Below, piece after piece: positions 1 to 6,580 of a stretch of 22,290 nucleotides of DNA (positions are counted from its first letter, which is position 1; every line of letters begins with the position of its first letter). This DNA comes from an uncultured Clostridium sp. (lineage in GTDB: Bacteria; Bacillota; Clostridia; Lachnospirales; Lachnospiraceae), in the NCBI GenBank assembly GCA_900544905.1, contig UQXF01000055.1, positions 1 to 22,290 of the forward strand, given 5' to 3'. The notes beneath the pieces are model-generated. The model was not told where the DNA came from. It saw only the letters and a list, made by a program, of their open reading frames with translations, and did no database searches. A program made the translations under genes and the position numbers.

Positions 1-30
1 CGTGGGCTCGGAGATGTGTATAAGAGACAG
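1..30 (+). other. Nextera sequencing adapter (artefact)
   Basis: Positions 12-30 are the 19-base Tn5 mosaic end AGATGTGTATAAGAGACAG. Positions 1-11 match the adjoining part of the Illumina Nextera read-2 (i7-side) adapter. This is library sequence, not genome, so native DNA starts at 31. Confidence 0.97.
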
Positions 31-33
31 GTA

Positions 34-72
34 TAGGAGTGGTCTGCATTTTCATGCTTTTGACCACTCCTA
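34..72 (-). terminator. Hairpin terminator downstream of the GGGtGRT gene
   Basis: TAGGAGTGGTC (34-44) pairs with GACCACTCCTA (62-72) in an 11-bp perfect stem, with an inner GCAT/ATGC stem at 46-57. It lies about 30 bases past the stop of the 105-1115 gene. On the plus side it is followed by a T6 run (75-80). Any U tract on the minus side would fall where the adapter begins, so the terminator may be cut short by the end of the contig. Confidence 0.6.
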
Positions 73-104
73 ACATTTTTTCAATATGAATTGAACTATA
101 TTTC

Positions 105-1115
105 TTAGAACTTGCCAGCCTTAGCTGCTTCCTCGATGGAAACCGCAACTGCAACAGTCATACCAACCATTGGGTTGTTACCGGCACCAATCAGACCCAT
201 CATCTCAACATGTGCAGGAACAGATGAAGAACCAGCGAACTGTGCATCAGAATGCATACGTCCCAATGTATCTGTCATACCATAAGAAGCAGGACCTGCT
301 GCCATGTTATCTGGATGAAGAGTACGACCTGTACCACCACCGGAAGCAACTGAGAAATACTTCTTACCCTTCTCATTACACTCCTTCTTATAAGTACCTG
401 CTACCGGATGCTGGAATCTTGTAGGATTGGTTGAGTTACCGGTAATAGAAACGTCAACGCCTTCCTTCCACATGATGGCAACACCTTCCGGTACAGAGTT
501 TGCACCGTAGCAGTTAACCTTTGCACGAAGTCCCTCTGAATAAGACTTACGGAATACTTCCTTAACCTCATTGGTATATGGGTCATACTCTGTCTCAACA
601 AAGGTAAATCCGTTAATACGGGAGATAATCTGGGCTGCGTCCTTACCTAAACCATTCAGAATAACTCTTAACGGTTTCTGACGAACCTTGTTTGCCTTCT
701 CTGCAATACCGATAGCACCCTCAGCAGCTGCAAATGATTCATGTCCGGCTAAGAAGCAGAAGCACTCTGTCTCCTCCTCAAGTAACATCTTACCCAGGTT
801 ACCATGTCCTAAACCTACCTTACGGGTATCGGCAACTGAACCTGGAATACAGAAAGCCTGAAGACCTTCACCGATTGCTGCGGCAGCATCAGCAGCTCTC
901 TTACAGCCCTTCTTAATTGCAATAGCAGCACCTACTGTGTAAGCCCAGCAGGCATTCTCAAAACAGATTGGCTGAATGCCCTTAACCTGATTATATACAT
1001 CTAAGCCAGCGTCCTTCGTAATCTTCTCTGCCTCTTCGATAGAGGAGATACCGTAGCTGTTTAATACTTCATTAATCTTATCAATTCTTCTTTCATATGA
1101 TTCAAATAATGCCAT
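105..1115 (-). CDS. GGGtGRT family protein
   Basis: A 336-residue protein of the conserved family named after its GGGtGRT motif, seen here as GGGTGRTLHPDN at residues 259-270. No reaction is established for this family to my knowledge. It is Gly/Ala-rich with no signal peptide or membrane segment, so it is probably cytosolic. It has eight cysteines (51, 56, 71, 89, 118, 120, 202, 246), which could serve metal or Fe-S binding, but that is inference. The start follows a strong AAGGAGG. It lies 20 bases after the NifU-like gene on the same strand, so the two are almost certainly co-transcribed. Family recognition is firm and function is open. Confidence 0.9.
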   Translation of the reverse strand: MALFESYERRIDKINEVLNSYGISSIEEAEKITKDAGLDVYNQVKGIQPICFENACWAYTVGAAIAIKKGCKRAADAAAAIGEGLQAFCIPGSVADTRKVGLGHGNLGKMLLEEETECFCFLAGHESFAAAEGAIGIAEKANKVRQKPLRVILNGLGKDAAQIISRINGFTFVETEYDPYTNEVKEVFRKSYSEGLRAKVNCYGANSVPEGVAIMWKEGVDVSITGNSTNPTRFQHPVAGTYKKECNEKGKKYFSVASGGGTGRTLHPDNMAAGPASYGMTDTLGRMHSDAQFAGSSSVPAHVEMMGLIGAGNNPMVGMTVAVAVSIEEAAKAGKF

Positions 1116-1135
1116 TATATCGTTACCTCCTTCTA

Positions 1136-1843
1136 TTATTTAGCAATCTCTTTGTCTGTACGTGGGTCGATTAACTTAACAGCGTCATCTACTCTTCCGT
1201 ACTGACCACAAGACTTCTCATATGCAGTGTTAGGGTCGTCACCCTTCTTGATGAAATCAGTCATCTTACCAAGGTTAACGAACTTGTAACCGATAATTAA
1301 ATCCTCGGCATCTAATGCGATTGCAGTAACATATCCCTCAGCCATCTCTAAGTAACGAGGTCCCTTCTTAAGCGTACCATACATTGTACCAACCTGTGAA
1401 CGAAGTCCCTTACCTAAATCCTCAAGACCTGCACCTACCGGAAGACCTTCCTCTGAAAATGCACTCTGGGTACGTCCGTAAACAATCTGTAAGAATAATT
1501 CTCTCATTGCAGTATTGATAGCATCACACACTAAATCTGTATTCAGTGCTTCCATAACGGTTAAGCCTGGTAAAATCTCTGATGCCATAGCAGCTGAATG
1601 AGTCATACCTGAACATCCGATTGTCTCAACTAAAGCTTCCTGGATAATTCCCTCTTTCACATTCAGTGTTAACTTGCAGGCACCCTGCTGTGGTGCACAC
1701 CAGCCAATACCGTGTGTTAAACCAGAGATATCCTTAACTTCTTTTGCCTGTACCCATTTTGCTTCTTCTGGAATTGGTGCACAACCATGATGTACACCCT
1801 GAGCTACTGGGCACATGTTTTCTACTTCCTGTGAATAAATCAT
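1136..1843 (-). CDS. NifU/IscU-like iron-sulfur cluster scaffold protein
   Basis: A 235-residue protein with an IscU/NifU-N-like core. The segment around residues 74-90 (ETIGCSGMTHSAAMASEIL) resembles the Gly-Cys-Ser helix-cap region of IscU scaffolds. Cysteines sit at 11, 21, 49, 56, 77, 106 and 212, and those at about 49, 77 and 106 have roughly the spacing of the three cluster ligands of IscU. It is longer than typical IscU (about 130-150 aa), with an extra C-terminal part. The start has GAAAGGAG at good spacing. No IscS/NifS or Suf gene is nearby; its only partner is the GGGtGRT gene 20 bases downstream, which suggests a dedicated pairing. The scaffold role is inferred from family resemblance. 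Confidence 0.85.
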   Translation of the reverse strand: MIYSQEVENMCPVAQGVHHGCAPIPEEAKWVQAKEVKDISGLTHGIGWCAPQQGACKLTLNVKEGIIQEALVETIGCSGMTHSAAMASEILPGLTVMEALNTDLVCDAINTAMRELFLQIVYGRTQSAFSEEGLPVGAGLEDLGKGLRSQVGTMYGTLKKGPRYLEMAEGYVTAIALDAEDLIIGYKFVNLGKMTDFIKKGDDPNTAYEKSCGQYGRVDDAVKLIDPRTDKEIAK

Positions 1844-1954
1844 GTTGAAACTCCTTTCAAAATGTAAAATATTACCGGCATTATATGTAAAAGCTGATTG
1901 CCGTATTTAAATACATTTTCGCATATATCGTCGAAAAAATCTAGTCCCAATTTG

Positions 1955-1986
1955 AAAAAGCAGCACATCCTTTTGAGATGTGCTGC
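1955..1986 (-). terminator. Rho-independent terminator of the 122-aa gene
   Basis: GCAGCACATC (1960-1969) and GATGTGCTGC (1977-1986) form a 10-bp perfect stem with a 7-base loop. Read on the minus strand it is followed directly by T5 (1955-1959). It lies 12 bases past the stop at 1999 and separates that gene from the NifU-like gene. Confidence 0.9.
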
Positions 1987-1998
1987 CTGCCATACCTT

Positions 1999-2367
1999 TT
2001 ATTTGTCCGTATCCTTTTCCTGGGAAGCTATAAAATCGCTGATTATTTTATTCAGCTCACCCGCCTTTGACTTATCATAGCCCTCATCAAAAAACTTATA
2101 TATCTGAAAACCTATGAGCAGGCCAACCTTGAAATATACATCACTCTCTATCCCGGAAAATCCTGCCACAATATTATTCATATCTTCCTCATCTATCGCC
2201 GCATCCGGAAACACCTTTTTCATACTCGCATAATAATCTTCATAAGCTGCATTCATCTTTTCTGAATAGGAATCGGTAATTTCATCCATATCATCAATAC
2301 CATACAACAGAAAAGAGGCTATGCTGTTTAAGTCTGTTCTTTTTAACACATCTGTAAATTCATTCAT
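1999..2367 (-). CDS. Hypothetical protein, 122 aa
   Basis: I do not recognise this family. It is a small acidic protein rich in Asp, Glu, Tyr and Ser and predicted mostly helical, with no signal peptide. A modestly hydrophobic stretch at residues 79-92 (FKVGLLIGFQIYKF) is short and probably a buried helix. A GAAAGGAAA ribosome site lies 8 bases before the ATG. It has its own terminator, so it looks like a single-gene unit. Its start-stop context and codon use resemble its neighbours, so it is likely real. Confidence 0.75.
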   Translation of the reverse strand: MNEFTDVLKRTDLNSIASFLLYGIDDMDEITDSYSEKMNAAYEDYYASMKKVFPDAAIDEEDMNNIVAGFSGIESDVYFKVGLLIGFQIYKFFDEGYDKSKAGELNKIISDFIASQEKDTDK

Positions 2368-2555
2368 GTTTTAATTTCCTTTCTTTCAAAATTTTAAAAT
2401 GCTTATCCAAAGTATATCCAGTTCCATGCCTTACTTATACAGCGCATCAGTGGAATCCGGCTTGAATTAAATTAGTGCCTGTGCTATATTTGCTTCAGAT
2501 AAAATACTGTTTAGAAATTGTAACATACTGTATTTTTCTTTTCAACCGGGCGGCT

Positions 2556-2570
2556 ACTTGTAATACAAGT
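2556..2570. promoter_or_regulatory. Perfect palindrome, candidate operator
   Basis: ACTTGTAATACAAGT is a perfect 15-base palindrome (7-base arms around a central A). It covers the proposed -35 element of the PHP gene promoter, which is a typical position for repression. The regulator is unknown. Confidence 0.45.
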
Positions 2571-2586
2571 TAAAACATACTATATT
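2558..2586 (+). promoter_or_regulatory. Sigma-A type promoter of the PHP gene
   Basis: TTGTAA (2558-2563), 17 bases, then TATATT (2581-2586). It lies about 50 bases upstream of the ATG and points towards it. Confidence 0.6.
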
Positions 2587-2637
2587 ATAAGTAACGAATA
2601 TACCTTTTCATTATCAATTCCAACAAGGAGGCTTTTT

Positions 2638-3498
2638 ATGAATTATATAGATTTACATGTACATTCTTCCGCATCTGACGGCTCCCTGACTCCGGAGGAA
2701 GTGGTTTCACTGGCAAGAAAAGCAGGACTTCGCTGCTTCGCCCTTACCGACCACGATACCGTTGATGGTGTAGAGCCAGCACTTCAGTATGCCGGTAAAT
2801 TTGAAAATATTGATGTAATTCCCGGCATCGAACTCTCCTGCTATTATAAGAACAGAGAAATCCATATCGTGGGACTTTTTGTAAACCACAGGGACAAAGC
2901 CTTTTTAGAAGAGCTTCAGAAATTAAAGCAGGCAAGGGAAGACCGCAACGAGAAAATGGTACAAAATTTTGTGGATGCCGGTATTCCTATTACCATAGAA
3001 GAGCTAAAGCACGGCAACCCCAACAGTGTCATTACAAGAGCGCATTTTGCCAGAGTACTGGTGGAAAAGGGCGTCTGCAGAAACAAAACAGAAGCATTTG
3101 ATAAGTACCTTGGAATCGGATGTCCCTTTTACCTTCCCAAGCCAAAGGTAACACCAGAGCATGTGCTGAATCTGATTAAACAGGCAGGAGGTACCGCAAT
3201 CCTCGCTCATCCATATTCCTACAAATTTTCAAAGTCAGAGGTTGAGACCTTATTAGACACCCTGATTCCCCTGGGTCTCTCCGGTCTGGAATGCTATTAT
3301 TCCACCTATGACGACGGTCAGATACAGGAGTTGCGGAGCATTGCTCTTGCCAAAAATCTTCTTGTATCCGGAGGCTCTGATTTTCATGGAGTTGTAAAAC
3401 CAGATATCTCCATCGGAACCGGCAGAGGTAATCTCCGCATTCCGGAAAAACTACTGACCGCCATCTGTGAATACAGGGCTCAGAACATGATACAATAA
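2638..3498 (+). CDS. PHP-domain phosphoesterase (YciV/TrpH, RNase AM type)
   Basis: A 286-residue metal-dependent phosphoesterase. The PHP metal-binding residues are all visible: DLHVHSSASDGS (H7, H9, D14), TDHD (D38, H39), E65 in GIELS, H76, H136 in RAHFA, H191 in AHP, and D248/H250 in GGSDFHG. Length and motif order match the stand-alone PHP family that includes E. coli YciV (RNase AM), which acts on 3',5'-nucleoside bisphosphates and trims RNA 5' ends. The exact substrate here is inferred. A strong AAGGAGG lies 8 bases before the ATG. It is monocistronic, convergent with yajC across a shared terminator. Confidence 0.9.
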   Translation: MNYIDLHVHSSASDGSLTPEEVVSLARKAGLRCFALTDHDTVDGVEPALQYAGKFENIDVIPGIELSCYYKNREIHIVGLFVNHRDKAFLEELQKLKQAREDRNEKMVQNFVDAGIPITIEELKHGNPNSVITRAHFARVLVEKGVCRNKTEAFDKYLGIGCPFYLPKPKVTPEHVLNLIKQAGGTAILAHPYSYKFSKSEVETLLDTLIPLGLSGLECYYSTYDDGQIQELRSIALAKNLLVSGGSDFHGVVKPDISIGTGRGNLRIPEKLLTAICEYRAQNMIQ

Positions 3499-3542
3499 CC
3501 TACCGAACCTGCACCGGCAGCTTCTTCCGGATGCATGGCAGC

Positions 3543-3581
3543 AAAAAGCCGGAAGAAAACATATAAATGTTTTCTTCCGGC
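3543..3581. terminator. Bidirectional terminator between PHP gene and yajC
   Basis: GCCGGAAGAAAACAT (3548-3562) and its exact complement (3567-3581) form a 15-bp perfect stem with a 4-base loop. The minus side ends in T5 (3543-3547), so it suits the tgt-yajC operon best. The plus side has only CTTTG and would be weaker. Confidence 0.9.
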
Positions 3582-3599
3582 CTTTGTCATTAAAGAAAT

Positions 3600-3953
3600 C
3601 TATTTCTTCTTAGAATCGGTTTCTGCCTCTTCTTCACTGTCCTTCTCTACCTCTGCGATAGCATTCTTATGCATCGGAATACGGCAGTTCTTGTTATTAC
3701 CAAACTCTACGATAACCGTATCATCCACTACATCCAAAACAACACCATAAAAACCGCCTGTGGTCATAATATTATCTCCCGGCTCCACGGCATTACGAAC
3801 TGCATCCATTTCCTTCTGCTGCTTCTTCTGTGGACGGATTAAAATAAAATACATAATCGCTATCCAGACTACAACCATCACTAACGTCGCAACCAAAGAA
3901 CCACTTGTTGCCTGCTGGGCATCTCCATTTAATAACATTGAAAACATAATCAT
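3600..3953 (-). CDS. yajC: Preprotein translocase subunit YajC
   Basis: A 117-residue small Sec-associated membrane protein. One membrane helix covers about residues 19-40 (LVATLVMVVVWIAIMYFILI) and is followed by the family hallmark RPQKKQQKEM, then a soluble beta-rich domain with GDNIMTTGG. The C-terminus is a charged tail (EEEAETDSKKK). YajC is an accessory of SecDF in protein export. The gene lies 35 bases downstream of tgt, the conserved tgt-yajC order. AAAGGAG sits before the first ATG; a second ATG two codons on (3947) has the better spacing and may be the true start. Confidence 0.96.
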   Translation of the reverse strand: MIMFSMLLNGDAQQATSGSLVATLVMVVVWIAIMYFILIRPQKKQQKEMDAVRNAVEPGDNIMTTGGFYGVVLDVVDDTVIVEFGNNKNCRIPMHKNAIAEVEKDSEEEAETDSKKK

Positions 3954-3988
3954 TAACTCCTTTTCTGCTTTATTTTATAAAAATCACT

Positions 3989-5110
3989 TTAGGCGAAGCC
4001 GTCCAAACGCATCTTTTTATATTCGGAATAGCGTTCTTCCTCTATCGCTGTACGAATCTCACTCATCATATTATTATAAAAATACAAATTATGCAAGACA
4101 CAAAGACGCATTCCCAGCATTTCTTTTGCCTTTAACAGATGACGGATATATGCCCTGGAATAATTCCGGCAGGCAGGACAGCTGCATTCCTCTGATATGG
4201 GACGGCTGTCCAGCTCGTATTTTGCATTAAAAAGATTCATTTTCCCATGATTCGTATATACATGCCCATGCCGTCCATTCCGGCTCGGATAAACACAGTC
4301 AAAAAAATCTACTCCCCGGTCCACAGCCTCCAGAATATTGGCAGGTGTTCCCACCCCCATCAGATATGTTGGCTTATCCGCAGGAAGATAGGGAACCGTC
4401 TCCTCAATAATGTGATACATCTCCTCATGGGACTCTCCCACTGCCAGTCCACCGATGGCATACCCGTCCAGCTCCATTTCCGCAATAGCCTTGGCATGCT
4501 CCACCCTGATATCTGCATGGATTCCGCCCTGGTTGATACCAAACAGGAGCTGGTTTTTATTAATGGTATCCTCCAGTGAATTTAACCGTTTCATTTCTGT
4601 CTTACACCTTGCCAGCCATCTGGTGGTACGCTCCACAGAATTTTTTATATACTCCCTCGTAGCAAGGCTTGGAGCGCACTCGTCAAATGCCATGGCAATA
4701 GTGGATGCCAGATTAGACTGAATCTGCATACTCTCCTCCGGGCCCATGAAAATCTTACGTCCGTCAACATGAGAGTTAAAATATACGCCCTCTTCTTTAA
4801 TTTTTCGCAGCCCGGCAAGGGAAAACACCTGAAAACCTCCTGAGTCTGTCAGAATCGGTTTGTCCCAGTTCATAAATTTGTGAAGACCTCCCAGCTGCTT
4901 AACCACCCCGTCTCCCGGTCTTACATGGAGATGATATGTGTTGGAAAGCTCTATCTGCGTTCCAATCTCCTGTAAATCCGTGGTGGCGACTGCACCCTTA
5001 ATCGCTGCTGCCGTTCCCACATTCATAAAAACCGGTGTCTGGACCGTTCCATGCACCGTCTCAAATGTAGCACGCTTCGCATTTCCATCCTTTTTAATAA
5101 TCTGATACAT
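3989..5110 (-). CDS. tgt: tRNA-guanine transglycosylase (queuine/preQ1 type)
   Basis: A 373-residue enzyme that exchanges guanine-34 of GU(N) anticodon tRNAs for preQ1, the entry step of queuosine formation. Visible motifs: DSGGFQVFSL with D89, the nucleophile D271 in FFDCVYPSRNGRHG, GGLAVGE in substrate binding, and the zinc site C309, C311, C314 and H340. Length is normal for the bacterial enzyme. The start MYQIIKKDGNAKR and the downstream GTVQTPVFMNVGT are family-typical. The ATG lacks a strong ribosome site, and two tiny upstream reading frames precede it (see findings). It leads an operon with yajC and has a good promoter at 5179-5207. Confidence 0.98.
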   Translation of the reverse strand: MYQIIKKDGNAKRATFETVHGTVQTPVFMNVGTAAAIKGAVATTDLQEIGTQIELSNTYHLHVRPGDGVVKQLGGLHKFMNWDKPILTDSGGFQVFSLAGLRKIKEEGVYFNSHVDGRKIFMGPEESMQIQSNLASTIAMAFDECAPSLATREYIKNSVERTTRWLARCKTEMKRLNSLEDTINKNQLLFGINQGGIHADIRVEHAKAIAEMELDGYAIGGLAVGESHEEMYHIIEETVPYLPADKPTYLMGVGTPANILEAVDRGVDFFDCVYPSRNGRHGHVYTNHGKMNLFNAKYELDSRPISEECSCPACRNYSRAYIRHLLKAKEMLGMRLCVLHNLYFYNNMMSEIRTAIEEERYSEYKKMRLDGFA

Positions 5111-5178
5111 GACTGATTCCGGATGCCGCTTTCATAAGCATTTCATCCGCTCTTCCTTTCTTTAAATCACTATTGCAC

Positions 5179-5207
5179 ATTATACTGGTATTTTCCGCTG
5201 TTGTAAA
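5179..5207 (-). promoter_or_regulatory. Promoter of tgt-yajC
   Basis: On the minus strand: TTTACA (5202-5207), a 17-base spacer, then TATAAT (5179-5184). The -10 is perfect and the -35 has one mismatch. It lies about 70 bases upstream of the tgt ATG. Confidence 0.8.
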
Positions 5208-5344
5208 CCTAAGAATTTTAAATAACCTGATAGTCGTTTTATGCTTTTTGCCGGATTCTTTTCAAGGAACCCTATAAAAAACCAAAAGCATCACCGAAAT
5301 ATATATTGGTTAGACTGGAATACATTTTGGAAAGGGTGAGAAAC

Positions 5345-6475
5345 ATCAAAATTGATTCAAGTCAGGTCAGTATGGATTCCGGAAGAATCTATACAAATAA
5401 CACACAGGTAACACAGCAGACTGCCATGCGACAGCAAGGTACCAATGTTACCTCCTATTCAGGCACCACATTTATTAGCAGCTATGCCCAGTACAGCGGG
5501 GCTGCCATCAACCATGGGAATTACAATCAGTACGATTCCTTTACCAGTTCTATGTCAGACTCTGGTGACGCCCAGACGCTTTCCTCAGATTTATACACCA
5601 ATCTGGCATATAACACCATGTCAATTGAACAGGCAAAATCTGCCTGGCAAAAGTACCACGAGGAGTTCATCATCCGTCTGGAGGAGTTAATGGAACGGAT
5701 TAAGGAACAGCTTCTTGGGCGGGGCTATTATAATTCTGACAGCATACTGGATTTGACCACAGGCAGCCAGCCCGGAACCTTCTGGACCAGACAGGATTAC
5801 CAGAGCGTTACAGTAAGCGAAACCGAATCCACCCGCTTTAACAGTACAGGCTCCGTAGTGACAGCCGATGGCCGCACCATTGATTTTAATATTTCAATGG
5901 AAATGAGCCGCTCCTTTATGGAAACTTCGGAATTTCTTAACGAACAGACACAGTATGTTCTTACCGACCCCCTGGTTATCCAGCTGGAGGATGCTCCGGA
6001 TACCATAAGCGACCAGAAATGGTACTTTGATATTGACGGAGACGGCATCCGGGAGGAGATTTCCCAGCTGGCAGAAGGAAACGGTTTTCTTGCACTGGAC
6101 GAAAACGGTAACGGTAAAATAGATGACGGCAGTGAACTGTTCGGCACAAAATCTGGCAATGGCTTTAAGGATTTATCCGCCTATGATGAAGACGGAAACG
6201 GATGGATTGACGAAAATGATTCTGTCTATTCCAGGCTGAAAATCTGGGTTAAGGATGCATCCGGCAATGACAAATTAATCGGACTGGGGCAGGCGGATAT
6301 CGGCGCTATTTATCTGGGCGCTGCCAACACCCAGTTTACCCACACAGCAGTTAAGATGAATGAAACCCAGGCGGTTGTCCGGCAGACAGGCTTCTATCTA
6401 CATGAATCAACGGGAGCCGCCGGCATTGTACAGCAGATTGATTTTGCCGCAAAACAGCCAGAGCCTGCAGCTTAA
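5345..6475 (+). CDS. Protein with EF-hand/dockerin-like calcium motifs
   Basis: About 377 residues if started at ATC 5345 (giving MKIDSSQVSMDSGR). The open frame extends upstream to TTG 5306. The N-terminal ~100 residues are Ser/Thr/Gln/Tyr-rich, followed by a short helical segment (FIIRLEELMERIKEQL). The last third has three Asp-rich loops: DIDGDGIREE, DENGNGKIDDGSELFG and DEDGNGWIDENDS, then SRLKIWVKD. This arrangement is seen in calcium-binding modules near RTX-type proteins. No signal peptide or membrane helix is visible. GGTGAG (5335-5340) is ideally placed for the ATC; GTG 5336 and ATG 5372 are alternatives. Function unknown. It is a single gene ending in a shared terminator. Confidence 0.75.
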   Translation: MKIDSSQVSMDSGRIYTNNTQVTQQTAMRQQGTNVTSYSGTTFISSYAQYSGAAINHGNYNQYDSFTSSMSDSGDAQTLSSDLYTNLAYNTMSIEQAKSAWQKYHEEFIIRLEELMERIKEQLLGRGYYNSDSILDLTTGSQPGTFWTRQDYQSVTVSETESTRFNSTGSVVTADGRTIDFNISMEMSRSFMETSEFLNEQTQYVLTDPLVIQLEDAPDTISDQKWYFDIDGDGIREEISQLAEGNGFLALDENGNGKIDDGSELFGTKSGNGFKDLSAYDEDGNGWIDENDSVYSRLKIWVKDASGNDKLIGLGQADIGAIYLGAANTQFTHTAVKMNETQAVVRQTGFYLHESTGAAGIVQQIDFAAKQPEPAA

Positions 6476-6496
6476 CAACTCATATACATGGAAATA

Positions 6497-6538
6497 ATAA
6501 AGACGTTGGTTTTTCCTGATGGAAACCAACGTCTTTAT
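6497..6538. terminator. Bidirectional terminator between convergent genes
   Basis: ATAAAGACGTTGGTTT (6497-6512) pairs perfectly with 6523-6538, a 16-bp stem and 10-base loop. It lies 21 bases past the stop of the calcium-motif gene and 42 past that of the permease gene, and can serve both. U-rich parts are inside or just after the stem. Confidence 0.85.
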
Positions 6539-6580
6539 CATTTCTCTATCTCCCTCTTCTGCTTCTGTGAGACAGCTATA

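Larger units (their letters stand above)
2368..2637. other. Intergenic region with divergent control sequences
   Basis: 270 bases separate the divergent 122-aa gene and the PHP gene. The right half (2556-2586) holds a palindrome and a promoter for the PHP gene, listed separately. The left half is AT-rich and must contain the minus-strand promoter. A TATACT lies at minus 2413-2418, but I see no good -35 for it. No RNA structure was recognised. Confidence 0.4.

Noticed and set aside
1903..1914. GTATTTAAATAC palindrome upstream of the NifU-like gene
   Set aside because: Short and AT-rich, so expected by chance in such a region; a nearby TATAAT has no good -35.
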